A stretch of DNA of 64,000 nucleotides from Paraburkholderia sp. D15 (lineage in GTDB: Bacteria; Pseudomonadota; Gammaproteobacteria; Burkholderiales; Burkholderiaceae), in assembly GCF_029910215.1 (NCBI RefSeq), contig NZ_CP110395.1, positions 2,728,001-2,792,000 on the forward strand, given 5' to 3'. Under the pieces are notes generated by a model. That model saw nothing but the letters and a program-made list of their open reading frames with translations. It was not told the DNA's origin and did not search any database. The first letter of the stretch is position 1. Each line of letters opens with the position of its first letter. Both the position numbers and the translations under genes were made by a program. This document shows, one piece after another, positions 22,787-34,600 of the stretch.

Positions 22787-23267
22787 TTGCGCCCTCCGAG
22801 GCAAACGAGAAACGCATCACGATGGCGTCCTCCCGGCTGCGATGCCGCGCCGGATAATAATTTTTGCGCCGCCCGATCGACGCGAAACCGAAGCGCTCAT
22901 ACAGCCGGATCGCGCGATGGTTCGACGGCCGCACTTCGAGCAGCAAGCCGTCGAGCTTCTCGGCGCGCGTGATCCGCACGGCCTCGCGCAGCAGCGCGAG
23001 CCCCGCGCCGGCGCCTTGCGCGGCCGGCGTCACGCACAGATTGAGCAGATGCATTTCGTCGACCACCGGCATCAGCACGCAGTAGCCGATCAGCGTGCCC
23101 GTCACGTGCCGCAGACAGACGCCGAAATAGCCGTTGCGCAGCGAATCGCCGAAGTTGCCGCGACTCCAGGGAAATTCGTAGGCGATTTTCTCGATGGCCG
23201 CGACCTCGTCGAGGTCGCCTTCGGTCATCGGCGACATGTAGCGGTCCGCCAGCAACACGCCGCTCAT
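22773..23267 (-). CDS. rimI: Ribosomal protein S18 alanine N-acetyltransferase RimI
   Basis: GNAT enzyme of 164 residues that acetylates the N-terminal Ala of S18. The acetyl-CoA loop is VTPAAQGAGAGLALL, and the C-terminal half has EVRPSNHRAIRLYERFGF followed by GRRKNYYPA, the RimI signature. The ATG at 23267 overlaps the tsaB stop by four bases (ATGA). tsaB-rimI is a widespread pairing, which supports RimI over other GNAT families. Confidence 0.94.
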   Translation of the reverse strand: MSGVLLADRYMSPMTEGDLDEVAAIEKIAYEFPWSRGNFGDSLRNGYFGVCLRHVTGTLIGYCVLMPVVDEMHLLNLCVTPAAQGAGAGLALLREAVRITRAEKLDGLLLEVRPSNHRAIRLYERFGFASIGRRKNYYPARHRSREDAIVMRFSFASEGANGAA

Positions 23268-24061
23268 TGGCCGCCCTCGCCCGCTTTGGCTTCGCCGGTG
23301 TTGTCCCTCTGCGCCATCTTTCCGGCCTTCTGCGCGATCCGTTCGGCCGTCGTCTGCGCGACCTTGTTGCGCACATATTCCGGCGCGGCTTGATCGGCCG
23401 GCACGGTGCGCCCGGCGCGCCACGCTCGCAGCGCCGCGTGCGCGAGCGGCACCGCATGCGGCAGCGCTTCTCCATCGACGGTGCGGGCGGCGGCGGCCGC
23501 GGGCAGGCGCTCGCCGAACGCCGCGGCCGCGTTGCCGGCCAGCGTGAACGGCGCGTCCGGCAGCACGAGCCGCTCCGGCGCGTCGAGCGACGCCGGCTGC
23601 AACGTGCGCCAGTCGCCTTGCGCGTCGTCCCATGCGTAGTCGGCCCAATAGATTTCGTCCATGCGCGCATCGAGCGCGGCAAGCACGCGGGTCGCCGCCG
23701 GATCGCGCAACCGGGCGCTTTCCGCGCAGGCAAGCAGCGTGCTGACCGGCACCACCGGCAGATTCAGCCCGAACGCGAGGCCTTGGGCGACGCCGGTCGC
23801 CGTACGCAAGCCGGTGAACGAACCGGGACCGGCGCCGAATGCGATCGCATCGCAGTCCGCGAGCGTCAGGCCGGCTTCGGCGAACAGTTCGCGAATCGCG
23901 GGCAAAAGGCGCGTGCTGGACACGGCGCCCGTCTGCTCGTGGCGGACCCAGAGACGGGGTTCGGCGGGCGCCTGGCCTGACGCCGGGGCGGCGACGGACA
24001 GAAGCGCCACCGAACAGAATTCGGTCGAGGTATCGAGAGCGAGGAGCACAGTTTGAGTCAT
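23264..24061 (-). CDS. tsaB: tRNA threonylcarbamoyladenosine protein TsaB
   Basis: Partner of TsaD and TsaE in making t6A37 on ANN-decoding tRNAs; 265 residues. The ASKHA-fold N-terminus MTQTVLLALDTSTEFCSVAL and the interface motif AFGAGPGSFTGLRTATGVAQ are diagnostic. The C-terminal half is less conserved, as usual. It is the first gene of the four-gene minus-strand operon and diverges from the acyl-CoA-binding protein gene across 180 bases. Confidence 0.95.
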   Translation of the reverse strand: MTQTVLLALDTSTEFCSVALLSVAAPASGQAPAEPRLWVRHEQTGAVSSTRLLPAIRELFAEAGLTLADCDAIAFGAGPGSFTGLRTATGVAQGLAFGLNLPVVPVSTLLACAESARLRDPAATRVLAALDARMDEIYWADYAWDDAQGDWRTLQPASLDAPERLVLPDAPFTLAGNAAAAFGERLPAAAAARTVDGEALPHAVPLAHAALRAWRAGRTVPADQAAPEYVRNKVAQTTAERIAQKAGKMAQRDNTGEAKAGEGGQ

Positions 24062-24241
24062 GGACCGTATTGTAATCGGCGTGATCGGCGCGGCGCGCGC
24101 CAATCTGGTCCGCGAACGGATTCGGATTTGCCCGCACCCCGGCGGCGGTGTTTGGAATAAGCCCTCGGGCCGGCGGCGACATGCAATTGATATGATCGTC
24201 GGCCACCCTAAACGCAATCCCGCCCGGCGGGCTACACGACC

Positions 24242-24511
24242 ATGACCGACATCAGCACCCAATTCGCCCAAGCCCAGGAAGACGTCAAGCAGTTGCCGGA
24301 ACGTCCGGGCAATCTGACGCTGCTGCGCCTGTACGCGCTCTTCAAGCAGGCCACCGAAGGCGACGTGCACGGCGACAAGCCGGGCTTCACCGACATCGTC
24401 GGCAAATACAAGTACGACGCCTGGGGCGCGCTCAAGGGCACCGGCCAGGACGCGGCCAAACAGCAATACATCGACCTCGTCGAATCGCTGAAGAGCGGCG
24501 CGGCGGCCTGA
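24242..24511 (+). CDS. Acyl-CoA-binding protein
   Basis: Four-helix acyl-CoA-binding protein of 89 residues that carries long-chain acyl-CoA in the cytosol. The family signature is clear: LRLYALFKQATEGDV (second helix, with the Tyr and Lys that contact the ligand) and FTDIVGKYKYDAWGALKG (third helix). It is a stand-alone domain. Bacterial copies are scattered, but it is regular in this genus. It diverges from tsaB. Confidence 0.92.
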   Translation: MTDISTQFAQAQEDVKQLPERPGNLTLLRLYALFKQATEGDVHGDKPGFTDIVGKYKYDAWGALKGTGQDAAKQQYIDLVESLKSGAAA

Positions 24512-25112
24512 CCGGCGATCTTCCCCGCGATTTACGCAGCGATCCACCCGCGATCGAACGGCATGCCGCGGTGATGATCCGGAAACGGGCCCGACGAATG
24601 GGCCCGAATCGAGGGCTCAGAACGATCCAGAATACGGGCCCCGAGCATGGCCCGAAACGGCCACCGCATCCCCTACTGCCCACTCCCGGCAAAAGCCGGA
24701 AAAATCCTCGCCCGCACCCAAAGAGCAATTTTTCCGCCAGGAATAGTCTTAACGGTGGCGCGGTGCAACAAAACTCTATACAATGCTGCCTGCGCTTCAC
24801 TGCTCTGCCCGGCTTTCCTCTAGCGGCCTTTGCGGCGCAGCGCCTCGTAGCGTTTAGCTCCAATCCAGTTTAGAACCTGTCCCCTCCTGCCTAGCCCCCT
24901 ACGGGCGATCATGTCCCAGGCTGGCGACACGCCGTGTTGGCATGTCGCATCCGATACAGCTTCTAACGAAAAGCTCGCCTTCATTGTCGCGAGCTGCCCC
25001 CGTTTTTCGATTTGCTCGCTGCTTCTTTGCTCGCTGAATCCGACGACTTGGGTATGCCGATTGGCGCCGACGTTTCATTTCGTGTGTACCCAGGAATTTC
25101 CAAGGATTCTCA
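24512..25112 (+). other. Long intergenic/leader region before the RNA helicase gene
   Basis: About 600 bases without a credible gene. The first 200 hold G-rich inverted repeats (for example gggcccgacgaatgggccc), which could end acyl-CoA-binding protein transcription. A TATACAAT at 24777-24784 could be a -10 element, giving a helicase leader of about 320 bases. Its base composition is less GC-rich and more balanced than neighbouring coding DNA. No riboswitch class was recognised. Confidence 0.5.
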
Positions 25113-26753
<1,641 letters not shown>

Positions 26754-26803
26754 GATCAGTCAAGCAGTGACATGACCGGCCTTCGCGCCGGTCGTCAATC
26801 GAA

Positions 26804-26832
26804 AAACCGGTGCTCAGGCGCCGGTTTTTTTT
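26804..26832 (+). terminator. Terminator of the RNA helicase gene
   Basis: AAACCGGTGC pairs with GCGCCGGTTT around TCAG and is followed by eight T. A second GACCGGC/GCCGGTC hairpin lies just before it (26774-26793). Confidence 0.85.
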
Positions 26833-27155
26833 CGCCCATCGCCGATCGACGGCAATATTTCATGATGTGAAAAATTTTTTTGCGTCGTAAAAAATCGTGC
26901 TGCACGGCACAACCCGGCCTGTTGCAAGATGGGAAAAGTCGTTTCACAACTCGAAACGAATAAAATAAACCGTTGATTTTTAACGATAATAAAAATCACA
27001 CAAAGCCTTCTCGCCGTCTATTGCGCCAGCACCGATTTGCCTAGACTCTTATATAAGACTTCACGAAACGAAACGCCAGATCATCCCGAAACGGTCGGCC
27101 GCTTCGACGAAGACACGAGTCACCCTACCCATTACAGGCAACCAAGGAGCACACC
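26833..27155 (+). promoter_or_regulatory. AT-rich aceA control region
   Basis: 323 bases, unusually AT-rich for this genome and without a gene. It holds two inverted repeats: TTTCA-N5-TGAAA at 26858-26872 and GTTTC-N7-GAAAC at 26941-26957. Near 27050 is a TATATAAGA that may be part of a promoter. The aceA ribosome-binding site AAGGAG is at 27142-27147. These repeats could bind a glyoxylate-shunt regulator; none is encoded next to aceA. Confidence 0.45.
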
Positions 27156-28463
<1,308 letters not shown>

Positions 28464-28464
28464 G

Positions 28465-28497
28465 CAGGTTCATGTCTGCAGGTTCAAGTCTGCAGGC
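28465..28497. repeat. Two-copy 14-base repeat after aceA
   Basis: gcaggttcatgtct is followed directly by gcaggttcaagtct and a partial third gcagg, immediately after the aceA stop. Confidence 0.6.
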
Positions 28498-28845
28498 AGC
28501 ACAGCCCGCGCCTTCGCGGCGCGGGCGCGGCAAGGCACGCCGGCGGTCGAACGGCTTCGTCAGAAAGCCACCGCCACAGGGAGGAAAGAATCATCGGGGC
28601 ATCGCGGTCATGTGCCGCGCCAGCCCCGGGGCCGTGGATCTGGGAGGAGGAAATCGCAGCAGCGCCCATAAAGCCAGCGCAACCGATTGCGCGGCGAACA
28701 GCGGACGCGCCGGCCTCATCGCCGGCGCGTTTTTTTTGGCGCGTCATGGGGGAGCGTCATCGGGAAGCGTCATTGGTGCGCGATTTTGAAGCGCATTCTC
28801 GAGGCGTGCTTTCCAACGACCTTTTCCACGCACTCCACCCGGCCT
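28498..28845. other. Intergenic region aceA/usp
   Basis: About 350 bases between convergent genes. Open frames of up to about 105 codons cross it, but they have no ribosome-binding site of note, no family resemblance and biased composition, so I call no gene. A strong terminator is at 28705-28737. Confidence 0.5.
28705..28737 (+). terminator. Terminator downstream of aceA
   Basis: ACGCGCCGG pairs with CCGGCGCGT around cctcatcg and is followed by eight T. Confidence 0.8.
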
Positions 28846-29280
28846 TCACCGGTACACGATCACCGGAATTTTCGTATGCGTGAGCACCCGCTGCGTTTCG
28901 CTGCCGATCAGCAGGCTGCCGAGCCCGCGCCGCCCGTGCGACGCCATGAAGATCACATCGCAATGGCCCTGCTCGGCCGCTTCGATGATCCCGAGATACG
29001 GCGCCGGATGCACGCTGGTACGACTGAGCACCGCCACGCCGACACGCCGCCCCGCCAGCTCGACTTCGCGCAGATGCACGCGCGCTTCGCGCTCGCTGCG
29101 TTGCAGGAATTCGGACGGCGGTTCGACCACCACGTCCGAGAACGGCGAGTACGGATATTGCGGCAGACACGCATACGCGGTGACGTCCGCGCCGACCGCC
29201 TGCGCGAGATCGATCGCGCCGTCGATCGCCTTGCGCGACAGATCGGAACCATCGGTCGGAACCAGGATGTGCCTGAACAT
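28846..29280 (-). CDS. Universal stress protein (UspA family)
   Basis: Single-domain Usp of 144 residues starting MFRHILVPTDGSDLSRKA. The C-terminal ASHGRRGLGSLLIGSETQRV corresponds to the ATP-binding G-x2-G-x9-GS motif, with Ala at the first Gly. Such proteins are cytosolic homodimers induced by stationary phase or stress. An unusual Pro/Tyr-rich loop (CLPQYPYSPFSDVV) follows the first helix, a feature of the betaproteobacterial subgroup. It is downstream of and codirectional with the LysR gene. Confidence 0.93.
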   Translation of the reverse strand: MFRHILVPTDGSDLSRKAIDGAIDLAQAVGADVTAYACLPQYPYSPFSDVVVEPPSEFLQRSEREARVHLREVELAGRRVGVAVLSRTSVHPAPYLGIIEAAEQGHCDVIFMASHGRRGLGSLLIGSETQRVLTHTKIPVIVYR

Positions 29281-29457
29281 GATGCCCTCCGTCGCCGGCC
29301 CTGCGCAGCGCGGCGTCAGCGTTCTCGAGTCTCGGCCAGCAAGCCGCCTGAATCGATTGTAGGTCGCCGGAACGCGGGGATGGCCGTGTCGAGGGTCTAT
29401 CCGGATACGGCACGGGGTCGCGCGCGGCGCCCCCGCACGGACCGCACGGTCCGCGCG

Positions 29458-30372
29458 TCAGCCTGCGCCCTCGCCCCAATAACCCGGATCGCCGTACGTA
29501 TGCTTGAGAAAGTCCAGAAACAGCCTGACGCGCAGCGGCAGATGGCGGCGCTGCGGAAACACCGCGTGGATGCCGATCGGCGGCGCGGCGAATTCGTCGA
29601 GCACGCTGACCAGCCGGCCGGCGGCGATGTCCTCGCCGACTTCCCACCACGAGCGCCACGCGAGACCGTAGCCCTCGAGACACCATTCATGCAGCACCGC
29701 GCCGTCCGAGCACTCCATCATGCCGGACACCTTGATCGACACCACCTTGTCGGCCTGCTGGAACATCCAGCCGCGCTGCTGGTTCGCGCTCGCGCCGAGC
29801 GCGAGGCAGTTGTGGTGCGCGAGATCGGCCAGCGTGTGCGGTGCGCCGCGCCGGTTCAGATAGGTCGGCGACGCCACGCACACGCGGCGGTTTTCGCCGA
29901 GCTTGAGCGATACCAGCGACGAATCCGGCAGCTCGCCGAGCCGCACCGCGCAGTCGAACCCCTCGTTGACGAGATCGACGAGCCGGTCGGACAGATCGAG
30001 CGTGATCGACACGTCCGGGTGCGCGACGGTGAACGGCGGCACCAGCGGCGCGACGTGGCGGCGTCCGAAGCCCGCCGGCGCGGACAGCCGCAAATGGCCG
30101 CTCGCCTTGACGCCGCCTGCCGACACGCTAGCCTCGGCGTTCTGCATGTCGTGAATGATGCGCTGACAGTCTTCGAGGAAAGCCGAGCCCTCGAAAGTCA
30201 GCGTGATCTTGCGCGTGGTGCGCACCAGCAGCTTGACGCCGAGGCGCTCCTCGAGCGCATCGATACGGCGGCCGATGATCGCCGGGGCGACGCCCTCGGC
30301 GGATGCCGCGGCGGACAGACTGCCCTTGGCCGCGACGGTAACGAAAGTCTCGATCTGCTTAAAACGGTCCAT
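29458..30372 (-). CDS. LysR-family transcriptional regulator
   Basis: Regulator of 304 residues from ATG at 30372 (MDRFKQIETFVTVAAKGSLS). An ATG five codons earlier is possible; neither has a clear ribosome-binding site. The N-terminal winged helix-turn-helix is unusual in reading GVAPAIIGRRIDALEERLG, with Ala-Ile-Ile-Gly where most LysR proteins have Ser-Ala-Val-Ser. This is typical of one CrgA-like subgroup. The effector domain spans about 90-300. It is divergent from the haloacid dehalogenase gene, with an 18-base palindrome between them, so it probably regulates that gene. Confidence 0.92.
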   Translation of the reverse strand: MDRFKQIETFVTVAAKGSLSAAASAEGVAPAIIGRRIDALEERLGVKLLVRTTRKITLTFEGSAFLEDCQRIIHDMQNAEASVSAGGVKASGHLRLSAPAGFGRRHVAPLVPPFTVAHPDVSITLDLSDRLVDLVNEGFDCAVRLGELPDSSLVSLKLGENRRVCVASPTYLNRRGAPHTLADLAHHNCLALGASANQQRGWMFQQADKVVSIKVSGMMECSDGAVLHEWCLEGYGLAWRSWWEVGEDIAAGRLVSVLDEFAAPPIGIHAVFPQRRHLPLRVRLFLDFLKHTYGDPGYWGEGAG

Positions 30373-30439
30373 GGACGTGCGCGGCATAACGCCGCGCGGG
30401 GAAGTGGTCGGTGCGCGTCAGATTAGGTGGATGAAAGTA

Positions 30440-30457
30440 AAAGATCAAGTGATCTTT
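30440..30457. promoter_or_regulatory. 18-base palindrome in the LysR/dehalogenase gap
   Basis: AAAGATCA-AG-TGATCTTT is a perfect inverted repeat with a two-base centre, located 68 bases from each start codon. It is a probable operator for the divergent pair. It does not have the plain LysR T-N11-A form. Confidence 0.55.
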
Positions 30458-30524
30458 AACCTCTTTTTAAGCACTCAGCATCACTAATACAATCTGTCTC
30501 GACCTCTGATAGGAGTGCACGGCA

Positions 30525-31391
30525 ATGTCGGCCATAACGACACTCATCCCTAAAGCAGTGATTTTCGACGCGTATGGCACGCTTTTTGACGTGCACTCGG
30601 TGATCGCTGCCGCGGAGCAGATGTTCCCCGGCCACGGTGCGGCGTTGTCGCAGTTGTGGCGGCAGAAGCAGATCGAGTACACGCAGTTGCGCACGCTGGC
30701 CGATCCGGCGGGCGCCCACTACCGGCCGTTCTGGGACATCACGCTCGACGCGCTGCGCTTCGCCGCGAAGAAGCTCCAGCTCACGCTGGGCCGTAGCGCC
30801 GAAAAACGACTGATGGACGAATACGCGTGCCTGTCCGCCTTCCCCGATGCCGTGCCCGCATTGCGCCTGTTGCGCGAGGCATCGCTGCCCGCGCCGGGTA
30901 CATCGGGTGTGGCGGGTGCGCCGGGTGTGGCGAACACGCCAGGCGCCGCTCAGGTAACGGCCGCGACCTCCGGCGCGGCGCCTCGCGCGCGTCTCGCGAT
31001 CCTCTCGAACGGCAATCCGCAAATGCTCGACATCGCCGTGAAGAGCGCCGGCATGACCGGGCTGTTCGATCACGTCCTGTCCGTCGACGCCGTACGCGCG
31101 TACAAACCCTCGCCCGCCGCCTATTCGCTCGCCACGCAAACCTTCGACGCGCCGCCGCGCGAGATCGTCTTCGTGTCGTCGAACGGCTGGGACGTGGCCG
31201 GCGCGACATGGTTCGGCTTCACCACTTTCTGGCTCAACCGGCAACACGCACCCGTCGAAGAACTGGGCGTCGTGCCGCATGGGGCGGGCGCCAGTATGAA
31301 CGATCTGCTCGCATTCCTGAAAAACCCCGCGTCGCCCGGCCGCAGCAGCGGCTCCGGCAACGGCCGCACGCGCCACAGCCCTGGCGCATGA
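30525..31391 (+). CDS. Haloacid dehalogenase, type II
   Basis: HAD-superfamily hydrolase close to L-2-haloacid dehalogenases, 288 residues. The nucleophile is D15 in VIFDAYGTLFDVHS. The later motifs are LAILSNGNPQML, SVDAVRAYKPSPAAYSLA (with the catalytic Lys) and FVSSNGWDVAGATWFGF, where SSNGWD is the dehalogenase signature. Residues 120-155 are a Gly/Ala/Pro/Val-rich low-complexity insert, so the protein is longer than the usual 225-240. The C-terminal 20 residues are also low-complexity. Substrate is presumably a short 2-halo acid giving a 2-hydroxy acid. It is 83 bases upstream of aceB on the same strand, which may feed its products into glyoxylate metabolism. Confidence 0.9.
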   Translation: MSAITTLIPKAVIFDAYGTLFDVHSVIAAAEQMFPGHGAALSQLWRQKQIEYTQLRTLADPAGAHYRPFWDITLDALRFAAKKLQLTLGRSAEKRLMDEYACLSAFPDAVPALRLLREASLPAPGTSGVAGAPGVANTPGAAQVTAATSGAAPRARLAILSNGNPQMLDIAVKSAGMTGLFDHVLSVDAVRAYKPSPAAYSLATQTFDAPPREIVFVSSNGWDVAGATWFGFTTFWLNRQHAPVEELGVVPHGAGASMNDLLAFLKNPASPGRSSGSGNGRTRHSPGA

Positions 31392-31473
31392 CGACCGGCA
31401 CCGGATACCGCGACGCACCTCACCCTCAACTCAACATTTGCATCTTTGCAATCTGACCGACCAAGGAGAAATC

Positions 31474-33075
31474 ATGTCGAATTCGCAGTCTTCTCTCTCG
31501 CTGCCGCAAGGCATGGCAATCACGGCTGAGATCAAGCCGGGCTATGAAGCGATCCTCACGCGCGAAGGGCTGGAACTCGTCGCCGCGCTGCATCGCACGT
31601 TCGAGCCGCGCCGCCAGCAGTTGCTGCAGGCGCGCGTGGAACGCACCCGGCGCCTCGACGCCGGCGAGCGCCCCGACTTCCTCGCCGAGACGAAGCACGT
31701 GCGCGACGGCGACTGGAAGATCGCGCCGCTGCCGGCGGACCTGCAATGCCGCCGTGTGGAAATCACCGGTCCGGTCGAGCGCAAGATGATCATCAACGCG
31801 CTGAACTCCGGCGCGGATTCGTACATGACCGACTTCGAGGATTCGAACGCGCCGAGCTGGGATAACCAGATCACCGGTCACATCAATCTGAAGGACGCGG
31901 TGCGCCGCACGATCTCGCTGGAACAGAACGGCAAGTCGTACACGCTGAACGACAAGATCGCCACGCTGATCGTGCGTCCGCGCGGCTGGCATCTGGACGA
32001 AAAGCACGTGACGGTGGACGGCCAGCGCGTGTCGGGCGGGATCTTCGATTTCGCGCTGTTCATGGTGCACAACGCGAAGGAACTGGTGGCGCGCGGCTCG
32101 GGCCCCTACTTCTATCTGCCGAAGATGGAAAGCCATCTCGAAGCGCGTCTGTGGAACGACATCTTCGTCGCCACGCAGGAAGCGGTCGGCGTGCCGCGCG
32201 GCACGATTCGCGCGACGGTGCTGATCGAAACGATCGTCGCCGCGTTCGAAATGGACGAAATCCTGTACGAACTGCGTGAACACAGCTCGGGCCTGAATGC
32301 CGGCCGTTGGGACTACATCTTCTCGGCGATCAAGAAGTTCAAGTCGGATCGCGATTTCTGCCTCGCCGACCGCTCGCAGATCACGATGACCTCGCCGTTC
32401 ATGCGCGCCTACGCGCTGCTGCTGCTGAAGACCTGCCATCGCCGCAACGCGCCGGCGATCGGTGGCATGAGCGCGCTGATTCCGATCAAGAACGATCCGA
32501 CGGCCAACGAAAAAGCGATGGGCGGCGTGCGCTCGGACAAGGCGCGCGATGCGGGCGACGGTTACGACGGCGGCTGGGTCGCGCACCCGGGCCTCGTGCC
32601 GATCGCGATGGAAGAATTCGTCAAGGTGCTCGGCGACAAGCCGAACCAGATCGACCGCCAGCGCGACGACGTGCTCGTCACCGGCACCGATCTGACGGAC
32701 TTCCGTCCGGAAGCGCCGATCACCGAAGGCGGCCTGCGCAACAACATCAACGTCGGCATCCACTACTTGGGCGCATGGCTCGCGGGCAACGGCTGCGTGC
32801 CGATCCACAACCTGATGGAAGACGCCGCCACCGCCGAAATCTCGCGCTCGCAGGTGTGGCAGTGGATCCGCTCGCCGAAGGGCAAGCTCGAGGATGGCCG
32901 CAAGGTGACCGCCGAGCTGGTGCGTGAGCTGTCGGCGCAGGAACTCGACAAGGTGAAGCAGGCCGTGGGCGGCGATACGAAGCCGTACGAGCGCGCCGCG
33001 CAGATCTTCGAGGAGATGTCGACGTCGGAGGCATTCACCGACTTCCTGACGCTGCCGCTGTACGAAGAGATTTGA
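31474..33075 (+). CDS. aceB: Malate synthase A
   Basis: Condenses glyoxylate with acetyl-CoA to malate, the second glyoxylate-shunt step. The 533-residue protein starts at ATG 31474, seven bases after AAGGAGA. The malate synthase signature REHSSGLNAGRWDYIFS and the metal-site MTDFEDSNAPSW are present, and the length equals E. coli AceB. There is no isocitrate dehydrogenase kinase (aceK) next to it. A terminator follows. Confidence 0.97.
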   Translation: MSNSQSSLSLPQGMAITAEIKPGYEAILTREGLELVAALHRTFEPRRQQLLQARVERTRRLDAGERPDFLAETKHVRDGDWKIAPLPADLQCRRVEITGPVERKMIINALNSGADSYMTDFEDSNAPSWDNQITGHINLKDAVRRTISLEQNGKSYTLNDKIATLIVRPRGWHLDEKHVTVDGQRVSGGIFDFALFMVHNAKELVARGSGPYFYLPKMESHLEARLWNDIFVATQEAVGVPRGTIRATVLIETIVAAFEMDEILYELREHSSGLNAGRWDYIFSAIKKFKSDRDFCLADRSQITMTSPFMRAYALLLLKTCHRRNAPAIGGMSALIPIKNDPTANEKAMGGVRSDKARDAGDGYDGGWVAHPGLVPIAMEEFVKVLGDKPNQIDRQRDDVLVTGTDLTDFRPEAPITEGGLRNNINVGIHYLGAWLAGNGCVPIHNLMEDAATAEISRSQVWQWIRSPKGKLEDGRKVTAELVRELSAQELDKVKQAVGGDTKPYERAAQIFEEMSTSEAFTDFLTLPLYEEI

Positions 33076-33182
33076 CGCATCCGCAACGAACGACGCAGTA
33101 GCAGGCGCGCTTTCGTGTCACGCACGCATCGAAGGATGTGCGTGATTTGAAGGCGGCCTGGGTCGCTAGACTGACCGACCGG

Positions 33183-33220
33183 ACGGCCCGACAGGCGCAA
33201 GCTTGCCGGGCCGTTTTTTT
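33183..33220 (+). terminator. Terminator of aceB
   Basis: ACGGCCCG pairs with CGGGCCGT, with an inner aggcgcaagctt segment, followed by seven T. A second T9 tract lies near 33245. Confidence 0.85.
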
Positions 33221-33352
33221 GCGGATGCCCGATGCGAGCCGCCGTTTTTTTTTGGAGACGTTTTTGGCGGCTGGTTTCCGCGTATATGCGAGCGCCGGCA
33301 GCATGCAGGTCGCGCGTACCCCGCCGGCACGAGCGCTGTTTAGCGCCCCTGT

Positions 33353-33754
33353 TCAGCGCGTGCTGCGATGCGCGACCCAGTCGCCCGATCTGATCTCGGG
33401 CAACCCCTTCACCGCGCCCGGCGCAACCGGATAGAAGCGGCAGTTCACGACGTTGCCGTCCACCTTCACCATCACCTCGCGCGCGAGAAAACGATCCTCG
33501 ACGCCCGGGTACACCGCTTCGATTTCGTCGAGCACGGCCACCAGATCGTCGTCGATCTCGTAGACGTCGCCGATCACGTCGACGCCCGCTTCATCGACCA
33601 CCAGCCCCGGGTACGAACCGAAGTCGAACAGATGGCCGCGCACCGAGGCCGAGCCGAGCAGCGTCGGCGCCGCGATGTCGTTGCGGGCCGCGGCGTCGCG
33701 CAGGTCGTTCACTTCACCGGCGCGCAATGTGCCGTATACAAAGACGGTTTGCAT
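33353..33754 (-). CDS. Gamma-glutamylcyclotransferase-like (AIG2/GGCT fold) protein
   Basis: Small cytosolic protein of 133 residues. VFVYGTLRAG is the substrate-binding YGTLR signature, and the Glu-rich AVLDEIEAVYPG supplies the catalytic Glu position of GGCT enzymes. These turn gamma-glutamyl dipeptides or amines to 5-oxoproline plus the free amine; the exact substrate cannot be read. It follows rraA on the same strand, 127 bases away. Confidence 0.88.
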   Translation of the reverse strand: MQTVFVYGTLRAGEVNDLRDAAARNDIAAPTLLGSASVRGHLFDFGSYPGLVVDEAGVDVIGDVYEIDDDLVAVLDEIEAVYPGVEDRFLAREVMVKVDGNVVNCRFYPVAPGAVKGLPEIRSGDWVAHRSTR

Positions 33755-33881
33755 CGTCGTCTAGTCTCCTTGTTGCAATGATCGGATAGGTTCTGTTTGA
33801 GGCGTCGGGTCGGGCGCAGTTCAGCTTTTGTTCGCCGCTGTGTTTTGCTGGTCGCTGCCGGTCGCGCCGCCTGCGTTCGAT

Positions 33882-34376
33882 TCAGTCCAGCGCCGCGTTC
33901 GACACCAGCACGCCGTCGATGTCCGCATAGATCCACTCGCCCGGCTGCACCGACGCGCCGGGCAGTTGCACGGGCACGTCGCGCTCTCCGCCGCCGCGTT
34001 TGCCGCAGCGCCGCGGACACGTTGTCAGCGCGACGACGCCGACCTCCGCTTCGTTCAACTCCAGCGCATCGCGCACGCAGCCATTCACGACGATGCCGGC
34101 CCAGCCGTTGTCCTGCGCAATCTGCGCGAGATTGCCGCCGACCAGCGCGCAGCGCAAACTGCCACCGCCATCGACGACCAGCACCCGGCCGTTGCCCGGC
34201 TCCTCGAGCGTGGTGCGCACCAGCGCGTTGTCCTCGAAGACTTTCAGCGTCACGGCCGGCCCGCTAAAACTTTCGGTGCGGCTGAACAGATGAAAGATGG
34301 GTTCGAGCACGCGCAGCGCGCCGAGCGTCAACTGCGCTTCGTGTGCGTCGCAGAGGTCGGCGGTGGTGAAGGTCAT
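33882..34376 (-). CDS. rraA: RraA: RNase E activity regulator / HMG-CHA aldolase family
   Basis: A 164-residue protein starting [16 protein letters not shown] behind GGAGAA. It has the RraA fold motifs [20 protein letters not shown] and [14 protein letters not shown]. The Gly-Gly-Asn loop and the Arg-Asp pair are those used for metal and pyruvate binding in 4-hydroxy-4-methyl-2-oxoglutarate aldolases. RraA proteins proper bind RNase E and inhibit it; bacteria often annotate the same family both ways. The length matches RraA (about 161). It is outside the catabolic cluster but only 3 kb away. Confidence 0.88.
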   Translation of the reverse strand: MTFTTADLCDAHEAQLTLGALRVLEPIFHLFSRTESFSGPAVTLKVFEDNALVRTTLEEPGNGRVLVVDGGGSLRCALVGGNLAQIAQDNGWAGIVVNGCVRDALELNEAEVGVVALTTCPRRCGKRGGGERDVPVQLPGASVQPGEWIYADIDGVLVSNAALD

Positions 34377-34600
34377 GGGATTCTCCTCGGCGTGCGGGCG
34401 ATCGGGACATTATGCACTTTGGAAGTCGCGGCGCAGCGGGAATGAGGCGATGAGTTGGCGGGTTGGTCGGCTGACGTCGAGATTTCTTGAACCGGTGCGC
34501 CGCCGGGTTACCGATCGGATCACACTTGCCTGTCACGCCGCCGTTAAGGTACGGTGAGTGGCGCCGCTGTTCCAGCACGCCTCGTATTGCGCAGCGCGCA
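34377..34600. other. Divergent region rraA/AraC gene, part without repeats
   Basis: Together with the repeat tract that follows it makes a 354-base gap. I see no gene; it should carry the rraA promoter on the minus strand. Confidence 0.4.

Noticed and set aside
28472..28789. 105-codon frame after aceA
   Set aside because: Begins in the short repeat, runs through the terminator and lacks a ribosome-binding site.
33882..34376. rraA as part of the catabolic cluster, acting as the CHA aldolase
   Set aside because: It lies outside the tRNA boundary with core genes, and the cluster has its own HpcH aldolase; kept only as a remote possibility.
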